A program made the position numbers and the translations under genes. From Candidatus Zixiibacteriota bacterium (GTDB taxonomy: Bacteria; Zixibacteria; MSB-5A5; GN15; FEB-12), in the NCBI GenBank assembly GCA_024276275.1, contig JAJRXM010000049.1, forward strand, positions 1 through 64,000: 64,000 nucleotides of DNA. Reading direction: 5' to 3'. Within the stretch, counting starts at the first letter, position 1. Every line of letters begins with the position of its first letter. A model generated the notes under the pieces. It was not told the origin of the DNA. It did not search any database and saw only the letters and a program-made list of their open reading frames with translations. Positions 49,678 through 59,723 of the stretch are shown one piece after another.

Positions 49678-50441
49678 AGTATTTCCAATAGAGATTCATG
49701 ACCTAATTTAAACGCAACATACAGCAGTACAATAAAGAAAACAATTTTAACAATTTTCGGTTTAGCAACGGCTCCCAATTTCCCGCCTATTTTCCCGCCG
49801 ACTATAATACCGAGTATTACCGCAGTTGCGATTTGAAAATCTATTTGACCTGCCAGAAGATACACTGTCGATGCTGCCGCTGCTGAAAAACCGATCATCA
49901 GCGAGGAAGTCCCGCGTGATGTTGACAGAGGTAAACCGACCAGCAGATATAAAACCGGTACAATTATTACTCCGCCGCCGATGCCTACTAATCCTGAAAG
50001 GATACCTGTAAAAATAGCAATACCGGCACTCAAAACAATATTTTTATTACGATTAAGGATTAGTTTGGAATCTTCTGCTACTTTTTTATCCTTTAAAAGA
50101 GATACTGCGGTGTAGAGAACAACAATCGTTAATGTTAATTGAATATAGTGACTCGGTATATACGGTGAGAGCGATGAACCTGTTATAGTGCCGATTACCA
50201 TAAAGAGAGCTAATATGAGTGACAGCTCTAAGTCTACCATTCCTTTTTTTAGATATTCATTTGACGAAGCAATAGAGGTTACAACCGTTGCTGTCACAGA
50301 AACAGGAACTGCTGTTTTAATATCTAATCCTGTGACAATTGTTAAAAATGGAACCATAATAATACCGCCGCCCAGTCCAAGATAACCGCCGAGTAGGCCT
50401 GCCGTCAGACCGCAACAGAGATATAAAAACATAGGGGACAT
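49674..50441 (-). CDS. TauE/SafE-family (sulfite/organosulfonate exporter-like) membrane protein
   Basis: A 255-residue protein with ~8 membrane helices in two related halves: CGLTAGLLGGYLGLGGGIIMVPFL and FTGILSGLVGIGGGVIIVPVLYLLVG, the duplicated G-G-G-x-x-x-V-P motif of the family. Members move sulfite, sulfoacetate or other anions; the substrate is not predictable. Its start codon overlaps the stop of the S41 protease gene upstream. The same genome region holds a rhodanese gene, but 8 kb away and in another transcript. Confidence 0.86.
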   Translation of the reverse strand: MSPMFLYLCCGLTAGLLGGYLGLGGGIIMVPFLTIVTGLDIKTAVPVSVTATVVTSIASSNEYLKKGMVDLELSLILALFMVIGTITGSSLSPYIPSHYIQLTLTIVVLYTAVSLLKDKKVAEDSKLILNRNKNIVLSAGIAIFTGILSGLVGIGGGVIIVPVLYLLVGLPLSTSRGTSSLMIGFSAAAASTVYLLAGQIDFQIATAVILGIIVGGKIGGKLGAVAKPKIVKIVFFIVLLYVAFKLGHESLLEIL

Positions 50442-52018
50442 CAGAGTTTTTGTTCCAAAAGAATTTGTGAGGCAAAACCGATTTCAGGTCTGGACTCAAG
50501 AAGTACGTTTTTGTACATCAGGTAGTCACCATATTTTCTTTGGATTGCAATTTGAATCAATCGGTTTTTAATATACGATGCATGTTCCATGAAATTAGCT
50601 CTATCGTTTTGTTTGGATATTTGCAAAATTGATTTTGTAGTTTTCACTGTTTTATTCGACAGATTATCTTCTTCAGCAATATCAATCAGAAGTTGTGCAA
50701 TTTCAGTTCTATAGGAAATAATATCAGAATTCTGTTCTGATGTAAATTTTTCAAATAAATCAATCCATTTGTTATCCAGTTTTTTATCAGCGTAGTCGTC
50801 TATAAGAGCATCTTGATGTAAAGCGGCAAATTTTCCCAGTAAAAAACTATTTTCGAGTTTACGTAAAAAATAATTATAAGAATCTTTTTTGAAATAGAAA
50901 TCAGGTACCAATCCGTGACCGATTTCATTGAGAGTGGAGTCGAAATCATTAAGGTATGTCGAGTCTGAGAAATAGTAACGTGAGGTTGTCAACTTGACCC
51001 CGTCACCGTTAGGGAATTGTACAAACCCTTGTACCAGTCCTTTGCCAAAAGTTGTATCTCCTACTAATAATGCTCTGCCGGCTGTCTGTAAAGCACCGGA
51101 GACAATTTCTGATGAGGAAGCAGAACCCTGATCAACTAATATCACCAACGGCAACCCTGAAGTTACATCACGGTCTGATGCGTAGTAAGAGGCATCTTTC
51201 CATTTTGACCTTCCGTCAGTACCGACAATTAGTATCCCTTCATCCAAAAATAAATCGGCTGTTTTGTGAGCCTCTAAAAACAGTCCACCGGGGTTTCCCT
51301 GTAAATCTAAAATTATTCCTTTCGGCTTTCTGTTTGTCTGTAATACTAATGAATCTAAAGCAGCCCGTAAATCATCGGATGCTCCAAAATCAAAATCCAG
51401 CAGTCGTATATACACCAGAGAATCTTTTGTATATCCGGCAAAAGGAATATGTATAAAACTTATTTTTTTTCTTGTGACAGTAAGAGAGAATGTTTCATCA
51501 GTTGACGGTCTGAAAATTTCTATTTGTACAGAGCTGTTTTCTTTACCTCGAAGAAGTGACGATGAAATCATACTGTTTAAATCAGCCAGATAAGTAGTAT
51601 CTGCTTTTGTAATAATATCACCGGTAAGAAGTCCCGCCTCAAAGGCAGGTCCGTTTTCACGTACCGACATAATAAGCAGTCCAAAATCATGGGAGAGTAC
51701 CGATATGCCAATTCCGGTGTAACTCCCCGATAGTTCTTCATCCATTCGTTCAAACTGCTGATTCTGATAAAAACTCGAATATCTGTCTAATTTGGCAAAC
51801 ATAGCATCACGGGCATGGGAAATCATTTTATCCCAGTCGACCGGTTCAATGTAGTTTTGGTCAATTGCCTCAATCGCATTAGAAAGAAGCTGCATTTCTT
51901 TGATAGTTTTGTCAGCCATAACATAAATAGAGAGCATCCCGGCTGATAAAAGCAGGATTATTGAAAAAAGTATAGAGAGAAAAAATGATTTACGGTCAAA
52001 ACCTGTTGAATCGTTCAT
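50441..52018 (-). CDS. C-terminal processing (S41-family) peptidase
   Basis: A 525-residue protein anchored by an N-terminal membrane helix (ILFSIILLLSAGMLSIYVMA). PDZ domain at ~90-170 (SGSYTGIGISVLSHD, GPAFEAGLLTGDIITKADTTYL). Protease core at ~180-370, with LDLQGNPGGLFLEAHKTADLF, the catalytic serine in LVDQGSASSSEIVSGAL and the lysine in GDTTFGKGLVQ. A C-terminal helical part (~400-525) follows. Tail-specific proteases trim periplasmic proteins. Its ATG overlaps the stop of tmk by four bases. Confidence 0.9.
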   Translation of the reverse strand: MNDSTGFDRKSFFLSILFSIILLLSAGMLSIYVMADKTIKEMQLLSNAIEAIDQNYIEPVDWDKMISHARDAMFAKLDRYSSFYQNQQFERMDEELSGSYTGIGISVLSHDFGLLIMSVRENGPAFEAGLLTGDIITKADTTYLADLNSMISSSLLRGKENSSVQIEIFRPSTDETFSLTVTRKKISFIHIPFAGYTKDSLVYIRLLDFDFGASDDLRAALDSLVLQTNRKPKGIILDLQGNPGGLFLEAHKTADLFLDEGILIVGTDGRSKWKDASYYASDRDVTSGLPLVILVDQGSASSSEIVSGALQTAGRALLVGDTTFGKGLVQGFVQFPNGDGVKLTTSRYYFSDSTYLNDFDSTLNEIGHGLVPDFYFKKDSYNYFLRKLENSFLLGKFAALHQDALIDDYADKKLDNKWIDLFEKFTSEQNSDIISYRTEIAQLLIDIAEEDNLSNKTVKTTKSILQISKQNDRANFMEHASYIKNRLIQIAIQRKYGDYLMYKNVLLESRPEIGFASQILLEQKL

Positions 52019-52644
52019 AGTTTTATTTTTTTAGAGAGATATTTCTTTATATCGTCAAATACTTTGTCAATCGGCTGGGCGGCATCAATTCTTTTAACCC
52101 GTCTGCGTTCTTTGCGTGCGATTTCCATAAACCCTGCTCGAACTCGTTGGAAAAAAGCTTTTGATTGTGATTCCAACCGGTCGGTTTTTTTACCTCGACG
52201 TGAAAAAGCTGTCGGCAGGTCAATATCAAAGACAAAAGTTAAATCAGGCACAATTCCCAGAGCGGCTACTTTATGTAGTGATTTGACCATGCGAATATCA
52301 AGTTTTCTCCCAAATCCCTGATACGCTGTAGTGCTGTCATAAAAACGGTCACACAGTACAATTGTACCGCTTTTCAGAGCAGGTTGAATTTCCTGAGCAG
52401 TAATTTCTGAACGGGCAGCCTCATACAGAAGTAATTCAGTGATATCGGATATCTTTGTTTTTTTATCAAGAAGAATATCTCTGATTTTTTCGGAGACAAT
52501 AGTTGAGCCCGGTTCCCGTAAGAGCTTCACTTTGTATCCGTGTGCCTGCAAATATTGAAAAGTCATGACAGCTTGAGTGCTTTTTCCGCAACCGTCAATA
52601 CCTTCAAATGTAATAAAAAGCGGTTTATGTTTAGCTAGTGCCAT
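52015..52644 (-). CDS. tmk: Thymidylate kinase
   Basis: A 209-residue P-loop kinase: FITFEGIDGCGKSTQAV (P-loop), LLREPGSTIVSEKIR (the DR/EPG motif that binds dTMP), LCDRFYDSTTAYQGFGR and the lid RRGKKTDRLE. It converts dTMP to dTDP for DNA synthesis. It heads an operon with the S41 protease, TauE-like, small membrane and HAD genes, all overlapping by one to four bases. A terminator for the upstream inositol phosphate synthase gene lies just before it. Confidence 0.95.
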   Translation of the reverse strand: MALAKHKPLFITFEGIDGCGKSTQAVMTFQYLQAHGYKVKLLREPGSTIVSEKIRDILLDKKTKISDITELLLYEAARSEITAQEIQPALKSGTIVLCDRFYDSTTAYQGFGRKLDIRMVKSLHKVAALGIVPDLTFVFDIDLPTAFSRRGKKTDRLESQSKAFFQRVRAGFMEIARKERRRVKRIDAAQPIDKVFDDIKKYLSKKIKL

Positions 52645-52656
52645 TCAATTCCTCAT

Positions 52657-52690
52657 AAAAAAACCGGCGATATTTATTATCACCGGTTTA
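52657..52690 (-). terminator. Terminator after the inositol phosphate synthase gene
   Basis: On the minus strand, ACCGGTGATA-ATAAA-TATCGCCGGT (one G-T pair) is followed by seven T, 29 bases after the stop codon of the gene at 52719. Confidence 0.87.
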
Positions 52691-52718
52691 TAATACGGAA
52701 ACTCAATATATTAAAAAA

Positions 52719-53918
52719 CTATTTTTTCTTCTTAACGACTCGTTTTTTAGCTGTTTTTTTAGCAGCTTTCTTTTTAGTCGCAGGAGTTTTTTTAGATACT
52801 TTTTTTACAGTCTTTTTAACAGGAGCTTTTTTGCTGTTTTGGCTCCAACCGTATTTAGTGATAAATTCTTCGGTTAAACGACGAGCTTCATCATCAGGAA
52901 TCTGAACCGGAGGAGATTTTTTGAAATAAGATGACGGTTCAATTAATGGACCTGAGATATTGTTATCCATTGCCAATTTGATACAGCGAAGGGCATCAAT
53001 AACAACACCGGCAGAGTTTGGAGAATCCCAAACTTCCATTTTCATCTCTATATTTAAAGGCACATCACCAAAAGTACGACCTTCCATACGAATATATGCC
53101 CATTTACGGTCATCAAGCCATTCAACGTAATCTGACGGTCCGATATGGATATTCTTTTTGCCGATATCGTAATCAAGCATCGAGGTAACCGCTGATGTTT
53201 TAGAAATCTTTTTAGATTCCAAACGAGAGCGTTCGAGCATATTTAAGAAATCTGTGTTACCGCCGACATTCAGCTGTGATGTTCGTTCTAATTTGACACC
53301 ACGGTCAATAAATAAGCGAGTCATCACACGGTGAGCAATAGTAGCACCGACTTGTGATTTAATATCATCACCGATAATCGGAAGACCTTTTTCTTTAAAG
53401 CGTTTCTGCCAGTATGGTTCTTTAGCAATAAATACAGGTATACAGTTTACAAAACCACAACCGGCTTCCAAAATCTGTTCGACATACCATTTGGTAGCTT
53501 CTTCAGAACCGACAGGAAGATAGTTTATGACAACATCTGTTTTTGTCGATTTAAGAAGTTTAACAATATCAACAGTGTCACCGGGAGCTTTATCAATAAT
53601 TTGTGAAAGATAATGTCCCAAACCGTCGTGTGTCATACCGCGTTGTACTTTGACTCCTGATTTAGGAACTTTACAAAACTTAACAGTATTGTTTGGTTTT
53701 GAATAAATAGCTTCTGACAAATCTTTCCCGACTTTGTTTTTATCAATATCAATCGCACAAGAGAATTCGATATCTTTGATATGGTATCCGCCTAAATTAA
53801 CATGCATCAAACCCGGAACAGTATCATCATCTCTGACTTTTTTGTAGTACTCAACGCCCTGTACCAATGATGAGGCACAGTTACCGACGCCGATAATACC
53901 GACTCTAATTTTACCCAT
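52719..53918 (-). CDS. myo-Inositol-1(3)-phosphate synthase with Lys-rich tail
   Basis: A 399-residue enzyme. NAD-binding motif [16 protein letters not shown] at the N-terminus; [49 protein letters not shown] and [15 protein letters not shown] match the actinobacterial/archaeal-type Ino1. It converts glucose-6-phosphate to inositol phosphate. The last ~35 residues are nearly all Lys, Ala, Thr and Val ([20 protein letters not shown]), like a histone H1 tail, and are not part of the usual enzyme. AAAGGA precedes the ATG. The product may feed the CDP-alcohol transferase at 15.9 kb. Confidence 0.9.
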   Translation of the reverse strand: MGKIRVGIIGVGNCASSLVQGVEYYKKVRDDDTVPGLMHVNLGGYHIKDIEFSCAIDIDKNKVGKDLSEAIYSKPNNTVKFCKVPKSGVKVQRGMTHDGLGHYLSQIIDKAPGDTVDIVKLLKSTKTDVVINYLPVGSEEATKWYVEQILEAGCGFVNCIPVFIAKEPYWQKRFKEKGLPIIGDDIKSQVGATIAHRVMTRLFIDRGVKLERTSQLNVGGNTDFLNMLERSRLESKKISKTSAVTSMLDYDIGKKNIHIGPSDYVEWLDDRKWAYIRMEGRTFGDVPLNIEMKMEVWDSPNSAGVVIDALRCIKLAMDNNISGPLIEPSSYFKKSPPVQIPDDEARRLTEEFITKYGWSQNSKKAPVKKTVKKVSKKTPATKKKAAKKTAKKRVVKKKK

Positions 53919-54296
53919 TTGTAAATCCTTTCAATTTATAATAAATAATTGTTATCTGACTTTCACAAAGAAAATAAAACAGCCATTCGGCTGTGTCAAA
54001 TTCTATTTGCATAAATTGATATATAGTATATATTGTATGACCAGATAGTCATGATAGGAAAATAATTCTTACCTGTTGTTTCCCCTCTAAAAAGAGGGCT
54101 TAGGGTTAAGTATGTCTTGGAAAATATGTATGGCAGTAAAAGATAATATAGTAGCAAAAGTAGAGCAGGTCTCGCTTTTGAGACCTGCCGTAGAAAATTA
54201 AGTGTCGGCCAAAATAAATAAGGCAAACACACAGGTTCGCCCCTGTAAATTAGTTGTACTGATAGGGTCTTATCCTGTCTCGTAAAAAGAAAGAAC
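53919..54296. other. Divergent gap with palindromes
   Basis: No gene apparent. CCCTCT-AAAA-AGAGGG (near 54083-54098) is followed by GCTTAGGG, and a family A copy, GCAGGTCTC-GCTTTT-GAGACCTGC, lies at 54165-54188. The region must also hold the promoters of the inositol phosphate synthase (-) and TetR (+) genes; none is clear to me. Confidence 0.5.
54165..54188. repeat. Repeat family A copy 3 (GCAGGTCTC...GAGACCTGC)
   Basis: A 9-bp perfect stem with loop GCTTTT, differing from other copies by T-to-G in the outer pair with a compensating A-to-C on the other side (GTCAGG to GCAGG form). The paired changes suggest the fold, not the sequence alone, is kept. Confidence 0.75.
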
Positions 54297-54956
54297 ATGC
54301 GAAATTTACACTTAGATGAAAACATTATTGCCGAACTGGTTGAAAGAAAAGTCATCTTCGACACTTTCAGAAGGCTTCAAGCAGATAAAAAAAACCGCAT
54401 ATATCAAACTGCTGTATCATTGTTTGCCGAATACGGTTACGACGGTCTCTCTGTTGATATGGTGTGTGATAAATCATCAATTTCCAAAGGTTCATTTTTT
54501 CAGTACTTTCCCTCAAAATCGCATCTCTTTGAATTTGTAATTCTTATCTTTGATGATTTCCTTACCAAATGGGTAAAAGAAATCAGGCAAACAGAAACTT
54601 CTGTAATGGCAAAAGACCGATTGTTGTATTTGTACCAAGCCTTAGTTTTGAATTCAAGACTTTTCAAAGATGAGGAACGGTTTTTTCTCTATGTCAGCTC
54701 ATCAATGAACCACTCAACCGTAGTGATCGAGGGAATAGATTTAGCTCGTCATTTCAAAAAATATGTAAATGAAATTATTTCTCGTGGAGTACAGACGGGG
54801 GAGATACGGGGGGATGTCGAGGTTGAACTGACAGGATATTTGGTGTCACTGATTATCGAAGGATTACTGCGAAGGCAGTATACTGACAGAAAAATGCATC
54901 TCAAAGATACCGAAGAATACCTTATCTCATTTTTATTCGACGGTATTCGGGTATAA
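54297..54956 (+). CDS. TetR/AcrR-family transcriptional regulator
   Basis: A 219-residue protein. The helix-turn-helix (~38-85) reads NRIYQTAVSLFAEYGYDGLSVDMVCDKSSISKGSFFQYFPSKSHLF, the TetR pattern ending in YF.sK..L. The C-terminal ligand and dimer domain is all helical and of no clear subtype. About 30 residues precede the usual TetR start, so the true start could be later. TetR repressors usually control neighbouring transport or enzyme genes; none is obvious here. It converges on the DinB gene, with a terminator between. Confidence 0.85.
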   Translation: MRNLHLDENIIAELVERKVIFDTFRRLQADKKNRIYQTAVSLFAEYGYDGLSVDMVCDKSSISKGSFFQYFPSKSHLFEFVILIFDDFLTKWVKEIRQTETSVMAKDRLLYLYQALVLNSRLFKDEERFFLYVSSSMNHSTVVIEGIDLARHFKKYVNEIISRGVQTGEIRGDVEVELTGYLVSLIIEGLLRRQYTDRKMHLKDTEEYLISFLFDGIRV

Positions 54957-54982
54957 AAAAAGGGCTTCATTTCTGAAGCCCT
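54954..54982 (-). terminator. Terminator of the DinB-like gene
   Basis: GGGCTTCA-TTTC-TGAAGCCC stem; on the minus strand it is followed by seven or more T that overlap the tetR stop region. It may also help end tetR transcription. Confidence 0.85.
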
Positions 54983-55013
54983 CATATATAAAAAAGGGGA
55001 GGAGATTCTAATT

Positions 55014-55496
55014 TTATCCTATAATTCCATCGTATCCATGAAATTTCCGAACTAAACTAATTTGTCCCAAATGGTACGCTTCATGGAAAAACAGAAATTG
55101 AAGTGTTCCCATCACATTTTGGTCTCCGATTGGATGTTTCTTAGCTGTTTCTTTTGATAGGATTTCTGAATCTGCATTTTCCAAATATGTTTTTAATGAT
55201 TCAGAAATTTTCAACCAATCAGCTTTAAGCTCATCAGCAGATGGATATAGAGATAATTCACCTATTTTTTCACCCATTGCATATAAACTTGCGTGTTGAT
55301 ACTCATCTTTATGTCCAAATATTTTAGCCACTTGATACCTGTAATGAGTCAAATGTCCTAATAAAAAATGTATAGGATTTGAATGTTGGTTCGGCTGTTT
55401 AAAAAAATCATCATCAGACATTCCTTCTAACGCTTTTGAAATGAGATAACTATTTGTGTTAAAAGTTTCAATAATGACCTTTTTGGCTTGCTCCAT
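55014..55496 (-). CDS. DinB-superfamily protein
   Basis: A 160-residue four-helix-bundle protein with the three metal-binding histidines of the family: one in FLLGHLTHYRYQVA (~48) and two in FFHEAYHLGQISLVRK (~138, ~142). Members include mycothiol- or bacillithiol-dependent S-transferases and proteins induced by DNA damage. No function can be assigned. The length is normal. ATG preceded by GGAG-like AGAGAACATGGAG region. Confidence 0.8.
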   Translation of the reverse strand: MEQAKKVIIETFNTNSYLISKALEGMSDDDFFKQPNQHSNPIHFLLGHLTHYRYQVAKIFGHKDEYQHASLYAMGEKIGELSLYPSADELKADWLKISESLKTYLENADSEILSKETAKKHPIGDQNVMGTLQFLFFHEAYHLGQISLVRKFHGYDGIIG

Positions 55497-55628
55497 GTTC
55501 TCTCCATGCTATTAAAGATTTATAGGTTTTTACAAACTTTTTCAACAGTATTCAAAATCTGAATGTTCCCCAAATTCCATAAATACTTTACTGATTTTTA
55601 AATTCAACAAAACTCTTAAATCCTTATC

Positions 55629-55657
55629 TTGACATGTATTTGGAAACTTCCTATATT
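55629..55657 (+). promoter_or_regulatory. Strong sigma-70-type promoter of the tRNA-Leu gene
   Basis: TTGACA at 55629, 17-base spacer, TATATT at 55652, thirteen bases before the tRNA. This is the best consensus promoter in the window. Confidence 0.82.
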
Positions 55658-55670
55658 GTCGGGCTGAAAT

Positions 55671-55752
<82 letters not shown>

Positions 55753-55825
55753 TTTTTTTTAATGCTCATCTATTTACCATTCAGGAAGATACTATGAGCT
55801 TCCAATAACATATACGGAGTTTGAT

Positions 55826-57079
55826 GTGAAAGTAGAAATTAAAGAAAAAGAAGAGCTTCTCAAGGAAATCTCTGTAGAAGTCCCGGCCGAAACAGTCAAC
55901 AAAGTTGTAGATAGAAAACTATCCGAATTACAACGTGAAACTGAGCTAAAAGGATTCCGAAAAGGGAAAGTCCCGATGGATATGATTATTAAGACTTTTG
56001 GCGAAAAAGTAAGGTTCGAAGCCGCCGAAGATATCCTAAAAGAGACCTACCCACAGGCAATTCAACAAAAAGAGCTAAAAGTAGCATCATATCCAAATGT
56101 GACTGCGATGGACTACAACGACAACGGTGAATTAGTTTACACAGCTACGGTAGAGGTATTTCCGGAAATTGATAATATCAAAGTTGACGGCTTAAAACTT
56201 CCTGATAATAAAGCTGAAGTTAGTGATGATGATGTCAACGAAGTAGTCGAGATGATGCAAAAGAATTTTTCAGAAGTCCGCGATGTTGACCGTCCTGTAA
56301 ATAATACAGATATCGTTGTGTTGGATATTGAAAAACTGGAAGACAAAAATAATGTTATTCCACAGGAAAAATTTGAAAATTCCGAAGTTGATCTCAGTAA
56401 TAAAATGACTATCCAAGAATTTCAAGACGAACTCCCCGGTTTGAAAAAAGGGGATGAAAAGGAAATTTCGGTTAAATATGCTGATGACTATCAGGACAAA
56501 AAGTTTGCAGGTGCCGAACTAAAATATAAATGTGTTGTTAAACAAGTTAAAGAACGTGTTCTAGAAGAACTGACCGATGCATTTGCCAAAAAAACCGGTC
56601 AAGGTGAAACAATGCTTGAGTTGAAACTAAAAGTACGTGAAAATATCCAGCTGCAAAAAGAAGATGAAAAGAACAGAGAACGGAAAACTTTGATTGTCGA
56701 CCATATTTGTAAGAAAAATGAAGTTCCGGTTCCGAAAGCACTGGTCGAAGATTATCTGAAAAATGTCGTTGAAGATATTAAAAATAAATACAAAGATCAG
56801 AAAATCGACGAAGAAGAAATTAAGAAAAATTATCAATCAGTCGGTGTCAGCACTATTCGGTGGAACATGTTGATGCATAAATTAGCTGAACAGGAAAAAA
56901 TTGAAGTACAAGAAGAAGATATCCAAAAACTGATTCAAAAATTTGCAGCTAATTACAATATTACTCCTGAACAGGCTATTGAATCAATCCAAAAATCCGG
57001 TCAAATAGCTGATTTCAGAGAATCTATTTTAGAGGAAAAAGTCATTGATTTTATTGTCAGTAAGGCAAAAATAAATTAA
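55826..57079 (+). CDS. tig: Trigger factor
   Basis: A 417-residue chaperone starting at GTG 55826 with CGGAG upstream. The ribosome-binding N-terminal domain has KGFRKGKVPMDMIIKTFG, the GFRxGKxP signature that docks at the ribosome exit tunnel. The middle part is the FKBP-like domain (QFxD-type motif FQDELPGLKKGDEKEISV), and the C-terminal arm is helical. It shields newborn proteins at the tunnel exit. Slightly shorter than typical. It is followed 68 bases later by clpP, the classic tig-clpP-clpX order. Confidence 0.94.
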   Translation: MKVEIKEKEELLKEISVEVPAETVNKVVDRKLSELQRETELKGFRKGKVPMDMIIKTFGEKVRFEAAEDILKETYPQAIQQKELKVASYPNVTAMDYNDNGELVYTATVEVFPEIDNIKVDGLKLPDNKAEVSDDDVNEVVEMMQKNFSEVRDVDRPVNNTDIVVLDIEKLEDKNNVIPQEKFENSEVDLSNKMTIQEFQDELPGLKKGDEKEISVKYADDYQDKKFAGAELKYKCVVKQVKERVLEELTDAFAKKTGQGETMLELKLKVRENIQLQKEDEKNRERKTLIVDHICKKNEVPVPKALVEDYLKNVVEDIKNKYKDQKIDEEEIKKNYQSVGVSTIRWNMLMHKLAEQEKIEVQEEDIQKLIQKFAANYNITPEQAIESIQKSGQIADFRESILEEKVIDFIVSKAKIN

Positions 57080-57147
57080 GCCGATACTAATAATAAGAAA
57101 ATAGAACAATAAACAGGATGTTTAAAAGTAAAGGATAACAGAAATCG

Positions 57148-57753
57148 ATGAATGACTTGAATATTGAAAACAATTTCTTAGTACCGATGGTCGTTGAACA
57201 GACCGGACGGGGTGAACGTGCCTATGATATTTATTCCCGTCTTTTAAAAGATAGAATTATTTTTATCGGTACTCCTATCGATGATAATATCGCCAACTTA
57301 GTAGTCGCCCAGCTTCTGTTTTTAGAAGCAGAAGACCCAGAAAAAGATATTTCAATTTATATCAATTCGCCGGGTGGTTCTGTTACTGCCGGTATGGCGA
57401 TTTACGATACGATGCAAATGATTAAAGCCGATGTCGCTACAACCTGTATGGGTATGGCAGCATCGATGGGTGCATTTTTACTGACTGCCGGAACCAAAGG
57501 AAAAAGAGCGGCACTTCCACACGCAAGAATTATGATTCATCAACCACTTGCCGGTACTCAGGGACAGATTTCTGATATTGCGATTATGACCGAAGAATTT
57601 CAGAAAACTAAAGTTCGTCTAAATGAATTATTAGTGCATCACACAGGTCAAAAAATGGAAAAAATCGAAAAAGATACCGACCGTAATTATTTTATGTCTT
57701 CAAACGAAGCAAAAGAATACGGTTTAATAGACAAGGTATATGACCAAAAATAG
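57148..57753 (+). CDS. clpP: ATP-dependent Clp protease proteolytic subunit
   Basis: A 201-residue serine protease. Catalytic Ser is in [13 protein letters not shown] (~residue 105), His in [12 protein letters not shown] (~130), Asp in [46 protein letters not shown] is the conserved N-terminus. It forms the barrel that degrades proteins unfolded by ClpX. AAAGGA precedes the ATG. The gene lies between tig and clpX. Confidence 0.97.
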   Translation: MNDLNIENNFLVPMVVEQTGRGERAYDIYSRLLKDRIIFIGTPIDDNIANLVVAQLLFLEAEDPEKDISIYINSPGGSVTAGMAIYDTMQMIKADVATTCMGMAASMGAFLLTAGTKGKRAALPHARIMIHQPLAGTQGQISDIAIMTEEFQKTKVRLNELLVHHTGQKMEKIEKDTDRNYFMSSNEAKEYGLIDKVYDQK

Positions 57754-57794
57754 GTTTTTATAATATCTTTTTCATTTAATAAATAGGACTTTAA

Positions 57795-59066
57795 ATGTCA
57801 AAAAAAACCGGGAAACCTGAAGTACCGCAACATTGTTCTTTTTGCGGAAAACCGTCAGGACAAGTACGCCGTTTATTCTCAGGACACGAAGCATTTATCT
57901 GTGACGAATGTGTAGAAATCTGTCATGACCTGACTAAAAATACACCCGACCTTGCAAGACAAGATGAAATTACAGATTTACCGACTCCGGCTGAGATTAA
58001 AAATTATCTCGACAATTATGTTATAGGTCAGGAAGAGGCAAAACGTACTGTAGCAGTTGCCGTATATAATCACTACAAACGAATCAATTCTAAAATACCT
58101 CAAATACTAAGTGACGACAATTCCGATGAAGTTGAACTTGAAAAAGCAAACATTTTGCTCTTGGGTCCGACCGGTACAGGGAAGACTCTTATTGCCCGCT
58201 CACTTGCCAAATTTTTAAAAGTTCCGTTTACTATTGCCGATGCTACCGTTCTGACAGAGGCAGGCTATGTAGGCGAGGATGTCGAAAATATTTTAGTTCG
58301 GCTATATCAGGCATCTGATTTCAATGTTGAAAAAACTGAACGTGGTATTATTTATATAGACGAAATTGATAAAATTTCCCGTAAAGACGGTAATGCCTCG
58401 ATAACTCGTGATGTCTCAGGCGAGGGTGTTCAACAAGGTTTACTTAAAATCCTTGAGGGAACTATTGCCAACATTCCTCCGAAAGGCGGACGGAAACATC
58501 CCGAACAATCATTTGTTCATATTGACACTTCCAATATTTTGTTTATCTGCGGTGGTGCTTTTGACGGACTTGAAAAAATTGTATCAAGGCGTATCGGCAA
58601 AAATGATATCGGTTTTGACGGTGAGAAAAAATTTGTCGATGAAAAGTCGGATGAAATTTTCAGAAATGTTCAGCAGGGTGATCTTATGACTTACGGTCTG
58701 ATTCCTGAACTTGTCGGACGTATTCCAGTGGTTGCTCCGCTTCAGTTTTTAGATGAAGCAACTCTTTTGTCTATTTTAACCGACCCGAGAAACGCTTTGA
58801 CAAAACAGTATCAGAAGCTTCTCAAGATGGATGGTGTCACTCTTCGTTTTGAAAAAGATGCTCTCAAAGCTGCTGTTAAAATTGCCGTTGAGCTAAAAAC
58901 CGGAGCCAGAGCTTTACGTTCTATTTTTGAAAAAGCGATGCTTGAGGTTATGTATGAAATTCCGTCGATGGATGAGATTGTCGAAGTAGTAGTAACAGCC
59001 GAGACAATTACAAAAGGCAAAAAGCCGAAACTGATAACCAAACCCGACGCCAAAAAATCCGCATAA
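57795..59066 (+). CDS. clpX: ATP-dependent Clp protease ATP-binding subunit ClpX
   Basis: A 423-residue AAA+ unfoldase. Zinc-binding domain at 14-45 ([17 protein letters not shown]...CDECVEIC), Walker [14 protein letters not shown] near 123, Walker [11 protein letters not shown], the pore loop GYVGEDVE and sensor 2 [19 protein letters not shown]. It unfolds substrates for ClpP. The C-terminal tail is Lys-rich and short. Ends before a family A hairpin with a T-tract. Confidence 0.97.
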   Translation: MSKKTGKPEVPQHCSFCGKPSGQVRRLFSGHEAFICDECVEICHDLTKNTPDLARQDEITDLPTPAEIKNYLDNYVIGQEEAKRTVAVAVYNHYKRINSKIPQILSDDNSDEVELEKANILLLGPTGTGKTLIARSLAKFLKVPFTIADATVLTEAGYVGEDVENILVRLYQASDFNVEKTERGIIYIDEIDKISRKDGNASITRDVSGEGVQQGLLKILEGTIANIPPKGGRKHPEQSFVHIDTSNILFICGGAFDGLEKIVSRRIGKNDIGFDGEKKFVDEKSDEIFRNVQQGDLMTYGLIPELVGRIPVVAPLQFLDEATLLSILTDPRNALTKQYQKLLKMDGVTLRFEKDALKAAVKIAVELKTGARALRSIFEKAMLEVMYEIPSMDEIVEVVVTAETITKGKKPKLITKPDAKKSA

Positions 59067-59072
59067 TTGTAG

Positions 59073-59140
59073 GTCGGAACCCCTGTGGTTCCGACAATAT
59101 AAATCTTGGTCAGGTCTCTCTCCGAGACTTGACTTTTTTT
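59073..59140 (+). terminator. Tandem hairpins after clpX, second is family A repeat with T-run
   Basis: GTCGGAACC-CCTGT-GGTTCCGAC (59073-59095) is followed by GTCAGGTCTC-TCTCC-GAGACTTGAC and seven T (59109-59140). The second is family A copy 4 with one mispaired arm base, and it has the form of a rho-independent terminator for the tig-clpP-clpX run. Confidence 0.75.
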
Positions 59141-59148
59141 ATCTACCA

Positions 59149-59185
59149 GTCATTGCGAAGCCAACTTGTTGGCTGTGGCAATCTC
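59149..59185 (+). repeat. Repeat family B copy 2
   Basis: GTCATTGCGA and GTGGCAATCTC ends, as in 13003-13038, with an inner palindrome AGCCAAC-TT-GTTGGCT in the variable middle. Confidence 0.75.
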
Positions 59186-59455
59186 ATTAAAAACACAAAA
59201 AGGTATTACAGTTATTCTCTTTGAATATGACTATTATAAAAGTAAATGGAATAATCATGTAGGTACACCTGATAAATATCTTGAGGAAGATAAAATCATA
59301 AAGCGTTTTGTACTGTCAAGAAGTCAACTTGATAGCCTTAATTGGACAATTGCATATCCATGATGCTCTGTTCAGTCGGTTCCTGATTCGCCTTGGCGAA
59401 TTGAGACCTGACACAACAAAAAACACTTTCCAAATCAAAGTAGAATTTTAGATTC

Positions 59456-59499
59456 TTCACGACTCCTTTCCGTCGAAGACGGAATCCAGTGCAGAAACG
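59456..59499 (-). repeat. Repeat family D copy 2
   Basis: On the minus strand TTTCTGCACTGGATTCCGTC, then a hairpin CCGTC-TTC-GACGG and AAAGGAGTC. It matches copy 1 at 15001 over ~20 bases with two differences. Confidence 0.6.
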
Positions 59500-59723
59500 A
59501 ATAAATCAAATCTATCGTATTTTGAAATTTTTCAATGTAATATTTTCATTTTCTGCATTTAGTTAGTATTCTAGACTCCGGCGTTCCGCCGGAGAGGAGA
59601 GGTAGAATAACTTAAAGGGTTCTAGCTACTATTTATTTTCCCCCTTGCATCCTCACTATTTCCTCCCTACATTCCTCTCAATTCGATAATTATGAATTCT
59701 AAAATTCTAAAAAGGAATAACTC

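Larger units (their letters stand above)
59141..59723. other. Non-coding gap with repeats B and D
   Basis: Holds family B copy 2 (59149-59185), family D copy 2 inverted (59456-59499), and a D-like hairpin TAGACTCCGGCG-TTC-CGCCGGAG near 59572. A 65-codon ORF (59166-59363) starts inside repeat B; its second half (FEYDYYKSKWNNHVG...) looks protein-like but has no start or family, so it could be a gene remnant. No other gene is apparent. Confidence 0.5.

Noticed and set aside
59166-59363. 65-residue ORF
   Set aside because: It begins inside repeat B without a ribosome site. The second half looks somewhat protein-like, so a gene remnant is possible, but I cannot support a gene.
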